A stretch of 64,000 nucleotides of DNA, taken from contig CALNWN010000010.1 in NCBI GenBank assembly GCA_940746715.1, positions 124,001 through 188,000 on the forward strand. The letters are read 5' to 3'. Source of the stretch: an uncultured Paraburkholderia sp. GTDB taxonomy: Bacteria; Pseudomonadota; Gammaproteobacteria; Burkholderiales; Burkholderiaceae. Both the position numbers and the translations under genes were made by a program. The notes below the pieces were generated by a model that saw only the letters and a program-made list of their open reading frames with translations, made no database searches and was not told the origin of the DNA. This document shows, in pieces, positions 37,258-45,514 of the stretch. Position 1 is the first letter of the stretch. Every line of letters begins with the position of its first letter.

Positions 37258-38060
37258 ATGAAAGTGTTCGATCTCGATGCCGTCCGGGCGTTCGTGCTGG
37301 TGGCCGATCTGTCCAGCTTCACGCGCGCCGCCGACGCGCTCGACACCACGCAATCCGCCGTCAGCCTGAAACTGAAGCGGCTGGAGGCGCATCTGGGCAA
37401 GCAATTGCTCGAGCGCACGCCGCGCGTGGTGCGCCTTTCCGTCGACGGCAAGGCGTTTCTCGGCGCCGCGCGCGAACTGCTGAACGCGCATGAACGCGCG
37501 CTGAGGTCGCTTTCGGTGGAACGTCGGTGGCTCGCGCTCGGCTTGAGCGAGCACGTCGCGGGGCCTGACCTGCCGCACTTGCTGGCGCGCCTGAATGCCC
37601 ACGATCCGGCGCTGGTGGTGGAACTGCACCTCGGCACATCGGCTGCGCTGCTGGCCCAGTTCGACGAGCGCCGGCTGGACGCGGTGATCGTCCGCTACGG
37701 GGCGGACGAGCCCCCGCGCGAGGACGCCCACGTGTTGTTCAGCGAACCGCTCGGCTGGCTCGCGACACCGGCATGGCTGCCGCGCGTCGGCGAGCCTTTG
37801 GCGCTCGCGCTGCTGAGCCCGCCGTGCAATGTGCGCGACGTCTCGCTGCGCACGCTGACGGAAGCGTCGGTGGCTTGGCGGCCGTCGGCGCGGCGGTTGC
37901 GGCGGGACTCGCCGTGGCGCCGCGCGGTTTGATCGATGTCGGGGCGCGGCTCGGCTTGCCACCGCTGCCCGACTCGCGGGTGACGCTGCACTCGCGCGTG
38001 CGCGACGAGCGTTTGAAGGAAACGTTGCGGCTGGTGACGACCGGACTGGCGGGCGGTTAG
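37258..38060 (+). pseudogene. LysR-type regulator, frameshifted
   Basis: The N-terminal helix-turn-helix (MKVFDLDAVRAFVLVADLSS, TTQSAVSLKLKRLEAHLG) and most of the effector domain are in frame to about 37865. Then the sense changes frame to AAVGAAVAAGLAVAPRGLID and runs to 38060 (RLKETLRLVTTGLAGG). A few residues at the junction are also missing compared with relatives. Total span is about 267 codons, slightly short. It is divergent from the tautomerase gene with a 104-nt gap. The DNA-binding half could still be made as a truncated protein. Confidence 0.72.
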
Positions 38061-38141
38061 CGGGCGGTCAGCGGGCAGTTAGGGGCAGTTAGCCGCTTTG
38101 GCCGCAGCGCCGACCTTCGGGACGCCGGGCGGCTCGGCGGC

Positions 38142-38670
38142 TCAGTGCAAGATCGGCGGCAGCGAACCGCTGCGGGCTGTCGCGGGATTCGCCGCGGCGT
38201 CTGCCTGATCGGCTCCGGCAGTAGCGGCAGAAACCGCCGGGGTCGGCTGGGCTGCCGTGTCTTTCGCCGTTGCACCGGTCGTCACTGCACCGCCGTGCGC
38301 TGCGTCCGCATGTGCGGTTTTTGCGGCTTCCGTATGGGACCTGTCCGCGTGCGCAACAACCGCGCGCTTCTGCTTTGCGTCGTGGACCGCACCCGCGCTT
38401 TCATGGCCGGGCCGCGTCGCCACATGCTTCACACCATCTTTTGCCTTCGACTTACCGACCGGCGCGGATGCCGCCGCGTGTTTCGCGGCAATCTTCGTCT
38501 TCGCTTTCGACGCAGTCCGCTCGCCGCTCGCGCTCTGCGGCCTTCGCAGCGCCGTGCTTGGCATGCGCGCCGGCCTCGGGCGGATTCCACACCTCGGTAT
38601 AACCGTTAGCCATTGCCGCGCCGGACGCACACCACACCGCGATTGCCGTTGCTACTGCTCGAAACCACAT
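38142..38670 (-). pseudogene. secreted Ala/Lys-rich protein, frameshifted
   Basis: No known family was recognised. The ATG at 38670 has GGGGAG upstream and opens a signal peptide (MWFRAVATAIAVWCASGAAM), followed by ANGYTEVWNPPEAGAHAKHG. Near 38535 the frame changes; the rest, low in complexity and rich in Ala, Lys, His and Thr, ends SGSLPPILH at 38142. The matching start and end, both with sensible codon use, suggest one ancestral protein of about 176 residues. A periplasmic or surface protein of unknown role. Confidence 0.5.
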
Positions 38671-38724
38671 CTGCTGAACTCCCCAAGGCTTTCCATCGAT
38701 AGAGCGAACCGGGATTATATTCCC

Positions 38725-38752
38725 TTGCAAAAATCCGAAAATGGACTAGCAT
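38725..38752 (+). promoter_or_regulatory. promoter of the xre-res pair
   Basis: TTGCAA at 38725-38730 and TAGCAT at 38747-38752 with a 16-nt spacer, 33 nt before the antitoxin start. It is a reasonable sigma-70 promoter; many such pairs repress themselves by binding here. Confidence 0.5.
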
Positions 38753-38785
38753 AGGCAATAAGTACATATCAGGACTTACCCGCTC

Positions 38786-39223
38786 ATGGCTCATGCCGCC
38801 CGCGCCACCCAGTCTGAAGCGCCGATTCCTCGGCCGCTTTCTGAACCCTCGTTTGCGGAAATGTCCGCAGCGGGTTTGCGCGCATTCTTCAACATCGCAC
38901 GAGACTGGGACTTGAGCGCGGAGGAGCAAATCGTCCTGCTCGGCTCGCCGGGCCGCTCCACTTACTTCAAATGGAAGTCCGCGCCGGAAACGGCGCGCCT
39001 CGCACGCGACACGCTGGAGCGCCTGTCGCTGCTGCTCGGCATTTACAAGGCGCTGCAAATCCTGCTGCCGCAGCCCAGCGCCGCGGACAGCTGGATCAAG
39101 CGCCCCAACAGCGCGCCGCCGTTCGGCGGCCGCCGCGCGCTCGACCGCATGCTGGCCGGCAACATCAGCGACCTCGTGGCTGTGCGCCAGTATCTCGACG
39201 CAATGCGAGGCGGCTGGGCGTGA
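38786..39223 (+). CDS. Xre/MbcA/ParS-type antitoxin (DUF2384)
   Basis: The 145-residue protein has the Xre-like helix-turn-helix region (SAAGLRAFFNIARDWDLSAE, LGSPGRSTYFKWKS) and a C-terminal toxin-binding domain with RALDRMLAGNISDLVAVRQY, the DUF2384 pattern of antitoxins paired with RES toxins. It would neutralise the RES toxin and probably repress the shared promoter. The stop codon overlaps the toxin's GTG (GTGA), so the two are coupled. It is intact although genes on both sides are broken. Confidence 0.85.
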   Translation: MAHAARATQSEAPIPRPLSEPSFAEMSAAGLRAFFNIARDWDLSAEEQIVLLGSPGRSTYFKWKSAPETARLARDTLERLSLLLGIYKALQILLPQPSAADSWIKRPNSAPPFGGRRALDRMLAGNISDLVAVRQYLDAMRGGWA

Positions 39224-39921
39224 CACAACCGCATTGGCAGGACCGCTGGCGCAGCGCGCCGCTGGATTGGTCGCCCGCGTATCGCGTGATTCCCACGCGC
39301 TTTCCGGCCTTCAATCTGTTCGACCGGGTTGCATCGGCGGAAGATTTCGACGCGCTCTATGCGCTCGAAGCCATGACCAACGACCGGCTGCGCACGGAAG
39401 TCGGCGAACTCGATCTCGTGCCGCGCGAAGAACGCCGCTTCGGGCCGGGCTATGGGCCGATCATGGCCGCGCTCACGCATCTGAATCCGCTCGGCAGCCG
39501 CTTTTCGGATGGTACCTACGGCGTGTTCTATTGCGCCCGCACGCGCGCGACTGCCATCGCCGAAACGCGCTATCACACGGGCAAATTCATGGAAGCCACC
39601 GCCGAGCCGCCCATGCGCCAGCAAATGCGCCTTTACACCGTGGCGGCGCAAGGCGACGTGGTGGACCTGCGCGGCGACCCGAAGCTGGACCTCGCGGTGC
39701 TCTCGCCGGACGACTACCTCGCCGGCCAGTCGCTCGGACGCGCGGTGCGCGAAGCGGGCGCGCCGGGCATTGCGTATCCGTCAGTGCGCGATCCCGAGGG
39801 CGAATGCCTTGCGGCTTTCAAGACCACGCTGCTGCGCGACTGTCACCACGCGGCCTATCTGGAATACAACTGGAACGGCACGAGCGTGGATATGGTGTTC
39901 GAGCTGAGCCAGGTCGGCTGA
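39220..39921 (+). CDS. RES-domain toxin
   Basis: RES toxins degrade or ADP-ribosylate using NAD+, depleting NAD or modifying a target; the domain is named for conserved Arg, Glu and Ser. The 233-residue protein starts at the GTG at 39220, overlapping the antitoxin stop. It has Arg in AYRVIPTRFPAFN, Glu in TAIAETRYHTGKFM and Ser in GIAYPSVRDPEGE. Other family marks are SDGTYGVFYCARTRATA and CLAAFKTTLLRDC. No lesions. A neutralised toxin can keep a locus in place even when its neighbourhood decays. Confidence 0.85.
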   Translation: MTQPHWQDRWRSAPLDWSPAYRVIPTRFPAFNLFDRVASAEDFDALYALEAMTNDRLRTEVGELDLVPREERRFGPGYGPIMAALTHLNPLGSRFSDGTYGVFYCARTRATAIAETRYHTGKFMEATAEPPMRQQMRLYTVAAQGDVVDLRGDPKLDLAVLSPDDYLAGQSLGRAVREAGAPGIAYPSVRDPEGECLAAFKTTLLRDCHHAAYLEYNWNGTSVDMVFELSQVG

Positions 39922-39942
39922 GCGCGCGCCAACAAGCGGGAA

Positions 39943-40620
39943 TCAGGGCAGCGCCAACGCCGCGGCGCCTTCCGCGCGCGCTTCTTCCACCGAAATCGAC
40001 CAGCGCCGCAGCGCCCTCGGCTCGACGAGCGTGAGCCGGCCGCCGGGCCCGAAGGCGCCGGTATCGATAAAGACCTGCGAACCGATCTGCTTGATGTCGC
40101 GCATCGGCGTGTGGCCGCAGTAGGTCAGCGACAAACCGCGCTGCCGCTGCGGATCGCCGTTGCCCATGGCGAGCTCGCGTCCCCACAGCAATTGCTGACG
40201 CGTTTCGGCGGAAAAATTGCCGGCGTCCAATTCGGCGTCGGTGCCGAAGAATTCGGCGTGCAGAACATTGAAGCGCTCCGGACCGCTGCCGACCACGCGC
40301 GCAAGCGGCAGCGTGCGCAGCCGCTCCGCATAGCGACGCAGGCTCTCGTCAGGCAGATTCGCCGCCCACGCGCCGCCAATGCCTTACCACCACTGACGCC
40401 GCAAGCGGCCGTCGGCCACGGCGCACAGCGCGTCTTCATGATTGCCAAGCACAGCGAAGAACCAAGGTCTGTCGAGCAGTGCGAGCGCCTGCTCCGAATG
40501 CTCGCCGCGGTCCACCAGGATCGCCCACTGAAAAAAGCCGGTCGCAAGCAGGATCGAATGAGACGAGGCGCAGCAGATAGCGCAATGCCGGCTACGTATG
40601 CGCGCTGCCTCTCGTAGCGC
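39943..40620 (-). pseudogene. metallophosphatase (PrpA/ApaH-like), multiple lesions
   Basis: The family is calcineurin-like Ser/Thr or diadenosine-tetraphosphate phosphatases. The C-terminal part from VVGSGPERFNVLHAEFFGT to YCGHTPMRDIKQIGSQVFID is open to 39943. A TAA at 40386-40384 interrupts RRQWW-x-GIGGAW, where Tyr is expected. Upstream, the metal motif VDRGEHSEQALALL and FFAVLGNHEDALC are present, but an extra C near 40530 breaks the frame before VDRG. The N-terminal GDxHG metal-binding motif cannot be found in any frame, so the 5' end has been lost or scrambled. The start is not definable; 40620 is approximate. Confidence 0.65.
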
Positions 40621-40969
40621 AGCAATCCAAAGCGCAAAGTTGACACAGAATCATGCGAAACCAGCGCGTTCCGGGAAAATCTTGCCGGAAATGGGGCGCC
40701 TGAAGGCGCGTCCTTGCTGGCTTCGCAAACCGCCAATTCCGCTTGCGAGCGCGGCAGGCCGCTTGCGTACGGCGGCTCATAAACGAATTTGACGAGCAGG
40801 CGCGAATGAAGTTGCGCATGCACATGTCGGCGCCTGCATTCCGCTTTCGATTGAAAGGAGCGCGCAAGGCCGTTGCGGAACACTATGCGTGCACTGCGCT
40901 CGCTCTCACATGGTGCACGGCGCGCACGAGTTAGAATCCGCGACACTTGAGCGCCTCACTGCCCAGCCC
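40621..40969. other. gene-free stretch
   Basis: These 349 bases hold no supportable gene. They probably include the degraded 5' end of the phosphatase gene. A small hairpin GCGCC/GGCGC lies near 40696-40709. TAGAAT at 40932-40937 may be the -10 of the DUF1345 gene. Confidence 0.35.
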
Positions 40970-41632
40970 ATGTTCACAAAATACTATCCGCAGACGCTTC
41001 GCAATCGCCCGCGCATGCTCATCGCGCTACTGTTCGGCATCGTGGCCGCCGCGTTAATGCCCGAGCACATGCGCCCCATGGTCCGTGTGCTGGTCGGCTG
41101 GGACACCACCGTGTGGAGCTATCTCGCGCTGATCTGGGCACATATGGCCGCTGCGGACGAGCACCGCGTGCGCGAATCCGCTCGTCGCGACGACGAGAAC
41201 GCGGGCGTCGTGCTGTTCGTCATCTGCGCGGCCACGATTGCCAGCATTGCCGCGATCGTGCTCGAGCTCGCTTCGGCGAAGGGCACCGCGGGAGCGTCGA
41301 CGGTGTGGCACTACACGCTCACCGGACTCACGCTCATCGGCGCGTGGTTCATGATTCCCACCATCTTCACGCTGCACTACGCGCGGCTCTATTTCGATAC
41401 CGACGCAAACGAAACGCCGCTGCTCTTTCCCGATCAATCGCTCGTGCCCGACTATTGGGACTTCCTGTACTTCTCGTTCACCATCGCCGTTGCTTCGCAG
41501 ACATCCGATGTGGTGCTGCGCTCGCGCACCATTCGCCGCGCCGCGCTCGCGCAATCCATTCTGTCGTTCTACTTCAACGTCGCGGTGCTCGGCTTGTGCG
41601 TGAACATTGCGGCCGGCTTGCTCGGCTCGTGA
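40970..41632 (+). CDS. DUF1345 membrane protein
   Basis: The 220-residue integral membrane protein starts at the ATG at 40970 (MFTKYYPQTLRNRPRML). It has about five hydrophobic helices, including LIALLFGIVAAALM, VVLFVICAATIASIAAIVLE and FYFNVAVLGLCVNIAAGLL. The conserved DUF1345 patch IPTIFTLHYARLYF followed by YWDFLYFSFTIAVASQTSDV resembles a pore loop with a selectivity-type segment, but no transport function has been proved. Intact. It lies ahead of the glg/tre operon but 432 nt away, so it is probably separately transcribed. Confidence 0.85.
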   Translation: MFTKYYPQTLRNRPRMLIALLFGIVAAALMPEHMRPMVRVLVGWDTTVWSYLALIWAHMAAADEHRVRESARRDDENAGVVLFVICAATIASIAAIVLELASAKGTAGASTVWHYTLTGLTLIGAWFMIPTIFTLHYARLYFDTDANETPLLFPDQSLVPDYWDFLYFSFTIAVASQTSDVVLRSRTIRRAALAQSILSFYFNVAVLGLCVNIAAGLLGS

Positions 41633-41690
41633 TTTCACCGCCGCGCGGCATCGCCTCGCGCACTCGCCGCTGTCGTTCTGTCATGCCAAG

Positions 41691-41742
41691 TCCCGTGTGA
41701 TCCCGTGTAAAACGCGGACCATAGCAGATCATTTTACACGGG
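41691..41742. promoter_or_regulatory. palindrome and direct repeat upstream of the glgE promoter
   Basis: An 11-bp inverted repeat CCCGTGTAAAA (41702-41712) and TTTTACACGGG (41732-41742) is separated by 19 nt. A further copy of the half-site, TCCCGTGTGA at 41691-41700, sits exactly one helical turn before TCCCGTGTAA at 41701-41710. There is no T-run, so it is not an ordinary terminator for the DUF1345 gene. The centre lies about 115 bp upstream of the sigma-54 -24 element, the usual distance for an enhancer-binding activator. Confidence 0.5.
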
Positions 41743-41835
41743 CTCGCACCATCCCGCAGCGCCGCGCGCTGATCTTCGCCGCAACCTTCCTGCAAGGGCA
41801 CCCGCAACCCTCCCACGCTCGCCAGGCCCGCTCAC

Positions 41836-41851
41836 TGGCACAGGCTTTGCT
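41836..41851 (+). promoter_or_regulatory. sigma-54 (RpoN) promoter of the glg/tre operon
   Basis: TGGCAC-AGGCT-TTGCT matches the sigma-54 consensus TGGCAC-N5-TTGCW at every position, with GG (-24) and GC (-12) separated by exactly 10 bp. Transcription would begin near 41862, giving an about 200-nt leader before glgE. The rest of 41743-42064 shows no gene. Confidence 0.65.
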
Positions 41852-42064
41852 AACTTCCGCAGACGTTCTGGCCGGCCCGAGTCGCGACGCCTGGCGGCGA
41901 GGCACCCGTAACTGGCCAGCGGCGTGACGATCTTTGCACTACATCGACCAGTACGCGCCGTCAGTCTACGGATCGCGCGGCAGCCGGCTCTGGAAGCCCA
42001 ATGAGCGCTGTGATCGCATGCCAATTGCATCCACACCGCAGCAGGACAAATCTGGAAACGACCG

Positions 42065-45000
42065 ATGGAACCTCCAAACGGGTACGCGCCGCGGATCTAT
42101 TTTTTTCATTCACTTCTGTTTGGGCCGCTTGACGCGTGGCCTGCGCAGTTCGCTCATGCGGCCGCGCTCGGTTTCGATCACGCGCTGATCGGCAGTCTCT
42201 TCGAGCCGGGCCGCGCGAGCCATGGCCAGGTAGTCGGCAACCACGCGCGCCTGCATCCGGTGTTCGAAGCCGAGCAGCCCGCCGGCGACGCCATCCGCAC
42301 ACTCGCCGGCGAGGCGCGTTCGCACGGCCTCACCTTGCTGGCGGATCTCGTGATCGACCGCGTCGCCGCCGACGGCACGCTTTACGCCGAGCATGTGGAC
42401 TGGTTCCATCCGCTCGAAACGGAAGAAGCTCGCCTCGATCCGCGCCACGTGCATCGCGAGGACAACGTCGCGTATGCCAACTTCAGCGACGCCGGCACGC
42501 GTGCCGCGCTCGCCGACTGGTGGACGCAGCAACTGCTCGCGCTCGCCGCGGCGGGCATTGGCGGTTTTCGCTTCGATTCGCCGCATCGAGCGCCGGTCGA
42601 AGTGTGGCGGCAACTGCGCGAGGCCGTGCGCGCCGCTCATCCCGACGTGCGCTTTCTCGCCGCGACGCCGGGCCTCGCCCGCGGCGATCTTGCCGGACTC
42701 GAAGGCGCGGGCTTCGACAGTGTGTTCTCGTCGGTGCGCTGGTGGGACTATCGCGCGAGCTGGATGGTCGAGGAGCACGCCGCGCTCGCGCGCATCGGCG
42801 GGCCGATTGCTTTCCCCGAAGCGCCGTACGGCACGCGGCTCGCCGCCGAGCTGAGCGATCCGCATGATTCGGGCATCGTCGAGCGGGCTTATCGGCGTGC
42901 GCTCTTCACCGCGTCCGCTGTCGGCACCGGCTGGATGATGCCGATGGGTTTCGAATACGGCGTGAGCGAACCGATGTCGCAGACACGAGGCGACGCGTCG
43001 CAATTCGCACTCGCGTGCCAGGCGAAACGCTTCGACCTGTCGCAACACGTCTCGCACGCCAACGAACTGTTGCGCAACGCGAAGGCGCTGCAGGTGAACG
43101 GCGACCTGCGCCCGTTGAGCGGACCGGGCGCGCCCGCCGCTTTGCTGCTGCGCGCCGATCAGCCCGACCTGCGCGATGCCGACGAAGCGGTGCTGATCGC
43201 GATCAATCCCGAACTGGGTGCCCCGGTGCGCGTGGACCCGGCGCGTTTTCTTGCCGGCGTGCCCGGCAACTTCACGCGCTTCGTTGCGCTTGATGCGCCC
43301 GGCCGCGCGTCGCCCGCGGCGTTGACGCCGTTCACGCTCGCGCCCGGCGCGGTGCGTCTCTTTCAGGCCGTGACGGAAAAGCCGATCTGCCTCGCGCCGC
43401 CCATCGACAAAGCGAACAGCAAGCGCAGCGGACGCAAGACGGTGCTCGAAGCGATCAACGCGCCGCGCGTCGCGATTGAAAGCGTGATGCCTTCCGTCGA
43501 CAACGGCCGCTTCGCGGCCAAGCGCAGCGTGGGCGAACGCGCCGAGATCAGCGCTGCAATTTTCGCCGAAGGCCACGACAAGATCGCCGCCGCCGTGCTG
43601 TGGCGCGCCGCCGACGAAAACACCTGGCACGAAGTGTTGATGGCTCCGGCACAACCCGCGGGCCTCGACATCTGGAAGGCGCACATTCCGCTCGAACGCA
43701 TGGGCCGTCATGAATTCACCGTGATTGCCTGGCGCGACGACTTCGCTTCGCTTGTCGAGCACGTCGAGAAAAAGTTGAAGGCGGGTCAGACCGTCGAAAT
43801 CGAACTCGACGAAGCCGCGCATCTGTTCGCGCTCGTGCTCGCCGAAGTGGAAACAGCCGAAGGCGCGGACAAGGCTCCGCTCGAACAGATCGTCACGCAG
43901 TTCAGGAAAGCCGACGAGGCGAAGCTCAAGCTGCTGCTCGACCCCGCCACCGCGAAGGCGATGACCGCCGCGCGCCACCGCCCGTTTCTGAGCCGCGATC
44001 CGGTGACCTACAAGATCGACGCCGAGCGCACCGCCGCGCGCTTTGCAAGCTGGTACGAGATCTTCCCTCGTTCGATGAGCGACGACGAATCGCGCCACGG
44101 CACCTTCGCCGATGTCACGAAGAAGCTGCCGCGCATTCGCGACATGGGCTTCGACGTGCTGTACTTTCCGCCGATTCATCCTATCGGCGTGACGAATCGC
44201 AAGGGCCGCAACAACACGCTGAATGCGCAGCCCAGCGACGTGGGCAGCCCGTATGCTATCGGCGCGGCGGAAGGCGGCCACACAGCGGTGCATCCGCAAC
44301 TCGGCACGCTCGACGACTTCAAGGCAATGCTGGCCGCCGCCCATGCGCACGGCCTCGAAATCGCGCTCGACTTCGCGATTCAATGCTCGCCGAATCATCC
44401 GTGGCTGAAGGAACATCCGACGTGGTTCGCCTGGCGTCCCGACGGCACGCTGCGTTACGCCGAAAATCCGCCGAAGAAGTACCAGGACATCGTCAACCCC
44501 GACTTTTACGCGCACGACGCGAAGCCCGACTTGTGGCTCGCCTTGCGCGACTTGATTCTGTTCTGGATCGAAGCGGGCGTGCATATTTTCCGCGTCGACA
44601 ATCCGCACACGAAGCCCCTGCCGTTCTGGGAGTGGATGATCAACGACGTGCGCTCGCGCTATCCGGACACCATCTTCCTCGCCGAGGCATTCACGCGGCC
44701 GCGCATGATGAACCGGCTCGGCAAGATCGGCTTCTCGCAGTCGTACACGTACTTCACGTGGCGCGAGTCGAAGCGCGATTTCATCGAGTATCTGAGCGAA
44801 CTCACGCAAACCGGTGCGCGCGATTTCTACCGGCCGAATTTCTTCGTGAATACGCCGGACATCAATCCGCGTCATCTGCAATCGCAGGGACGCACAGGCT
44901 TTCTGATTCGCGCGGCGCTCGCGTCGACGCTGGCCGGCTTGTGGGGCGTGTATAGCGGCTTCGAGCTGTGCGAGGCGGCCGCGTTGCCGAACAGCGAGGA

Positions 45001-45514
45001 ATATCTCGACTCCGAGAAGTACCAGTTGCGCGCGTGGGACTGGAACCGGCCCGGCAACATCATGGCCGAAATCACCGCGCTGAACCGGATTCGCCGCGCG
45101 AATCCCGCGCTGCAAACGCATCTCGGTCTCACGTTCCTGCCCGCCCACAACAACAACATTCTGTTCTTCGAAAAGGCGACCGAAGCACGCGACAACGTGA
45201 TTGTCGTCGCGATCAATCTCGACCCGTTCAACGAACAGGGCGCGGATATCGAGCTGTCGTGGGACACATTCCATAAATGGAATCTGCATGACCACGGCCC
45301 GCTCGAAGTCACCGATCAGATGACGGGCGCGCGCTTCGAATGGCATGGCCGCTGGCAGCACGTGCGGCCCGGTCCGGGCCAGCCTTTTTCGATCTGGCGC
45401 ATCGCGCCGCTCGGCGGGCTGCCTGCCGAGCGTCCCGATGAAGCCGACAGCGATTCGACCGGCGCCCCTCACGCAGACGCTGGCAACCCTACCCCGACGG
45501 AAGGTGCGATATGA
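42065..45514 (+). CDS. glgE: alpha-1,4-glucan:maltose-1-phosphate maltosyltransferase GlgE, with N-terminal pseudo-amylase domain
   Basis: GlgE extends alpha-1,4-glucan using maltose 1-phosphate made by the next gene product. The protein is 1149 residues, far longer than the roughly 670-residue classical GlgE. The classical enzyme begins near residue 474 (RVAIESVMPSVDNGRFAAKR) with its beta-sandwich domain and GH13_3 barrel. The nucleophile is Asp845 in IFRVDNPHTK and the acid/base is Glu874 in FLAEAFTRPRMM. Residues 1 to about 440 form a second GH13-like barrel that mirrors it: GFRFDSPHR with Asp171 aligns with the nucleophile motif, but the acid/base position is Ala200 in FLAATPGLA. It is therefore a degenerate copy. 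First gene of the operon; overlaps treS by 4 nt. No lesions in 3.4 kb. Confidence 0.93.
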   Translation: MEPPNGYAPRIYFFHSLLFGPLDAWPAQFAHAAALGFDHALIGSLFEPGRASHGQVVGNHARLHPVFEAEQPAGDAIRTLAGEARSHGLTLLADLVIDRVAADGTLYAEHVDWFHPLETEEARLDPRHVHREDNVAYANFSDAGTRAALADWWTQQLLALAAAGIGGFRFDSPHRAPVEVWRQLREAVRAAHPDVRFLAATPGLARGDLAGLEGAGFDSVFSSVRWWDYRASWMVEEHAALARIGGPIAFPEAPYGTRLAAELSDPHDSGIVERAYRRALFTASAVGTGWMMPMGFEYGVSEPMSQTRGDASQFALACQAKRFDLSQHVSHANELLRNAKALQVNGDLRPLSGPGAPAALLLRADQPDLRDADEAVLIAINPELGAPVRVDPARFLAGVPGNFTRFVALDAPGRASPAALTPFTLAPGAVRLFQAVTEKPICLAPPIDKANSKRSGRKTVLEAINAPRVAIESVMPSVDNGRFAAKRSVGERAEISAAIFAEGHDKIAAAVLWRAADENTWHEVLMAPAQPAGLDIWKAHIPLERMGRHEFTVIAWRDDFASLVEHVEKKLKAGQTVEIELDEAAHLFALVLAEVETAEGADKAPLEQIVTQFRKADEAKLKLLLDPATAKAMTAARHRPFLSRDPVTYKIDAERTAARFASWYEIFPRSMSDDESRHGTFADVTKKLPRIRDMGFDVLYFPPIHPIGVTNRKGRNNTLNAQPSDVGSPYAIGAAEGGHTAVHPQLGTLDDFKAMLAAAHAHGLEIALDFAIQCSPNHPWLKEHPTWFAWRPDGTLRYAENPPKKYQDIVNPDFYAHDAKPDLWLALRDLILFWIEAGVHIFRVDNPHTKPLPFWEWMINDVRSRYPDTIFLAEAFTRPRMMNRLGKIGFSQSYTYFTWRESKRDFIEYLSELTQTGARDFYRPNFFVNTPDINPRHLQSQGRTGFLIRAALASTLAGLWGVYSGFELCEAAALPNSEEYLDSEKYQLRAWDWNRPGNIMAEITALNRIRRANPALQTHLGLTFLPAHNNNILFFEKATEARDNVIVVAINLDPFNEQGADIELSWDTFHKWNLHDHGPLEVTDQMTGARFEWHGRWQHVRPGPGQPFSIWRIAPLGGLPAERPDEADSDSTGAPHADAGNPTPTEGAI

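Noticed and set aside
29713..40969. A mobile element or genomic island causing the cluster of broken genes
   Set aside because: No transposase, integrase, terminal inverted repeat, target duplication or tRNA-attachment site is seen, and base composition looks like the rest of the window.
41702..41742. The CCCGTGTAAAA inverted repeat as the terminator of the DUF1345 gene
   Set aside because: The loop is 19 nt, the stem ends in G/C with no following T-run, and an extra half-site lies one helical turn upstream, which fits a protein-binding site better.
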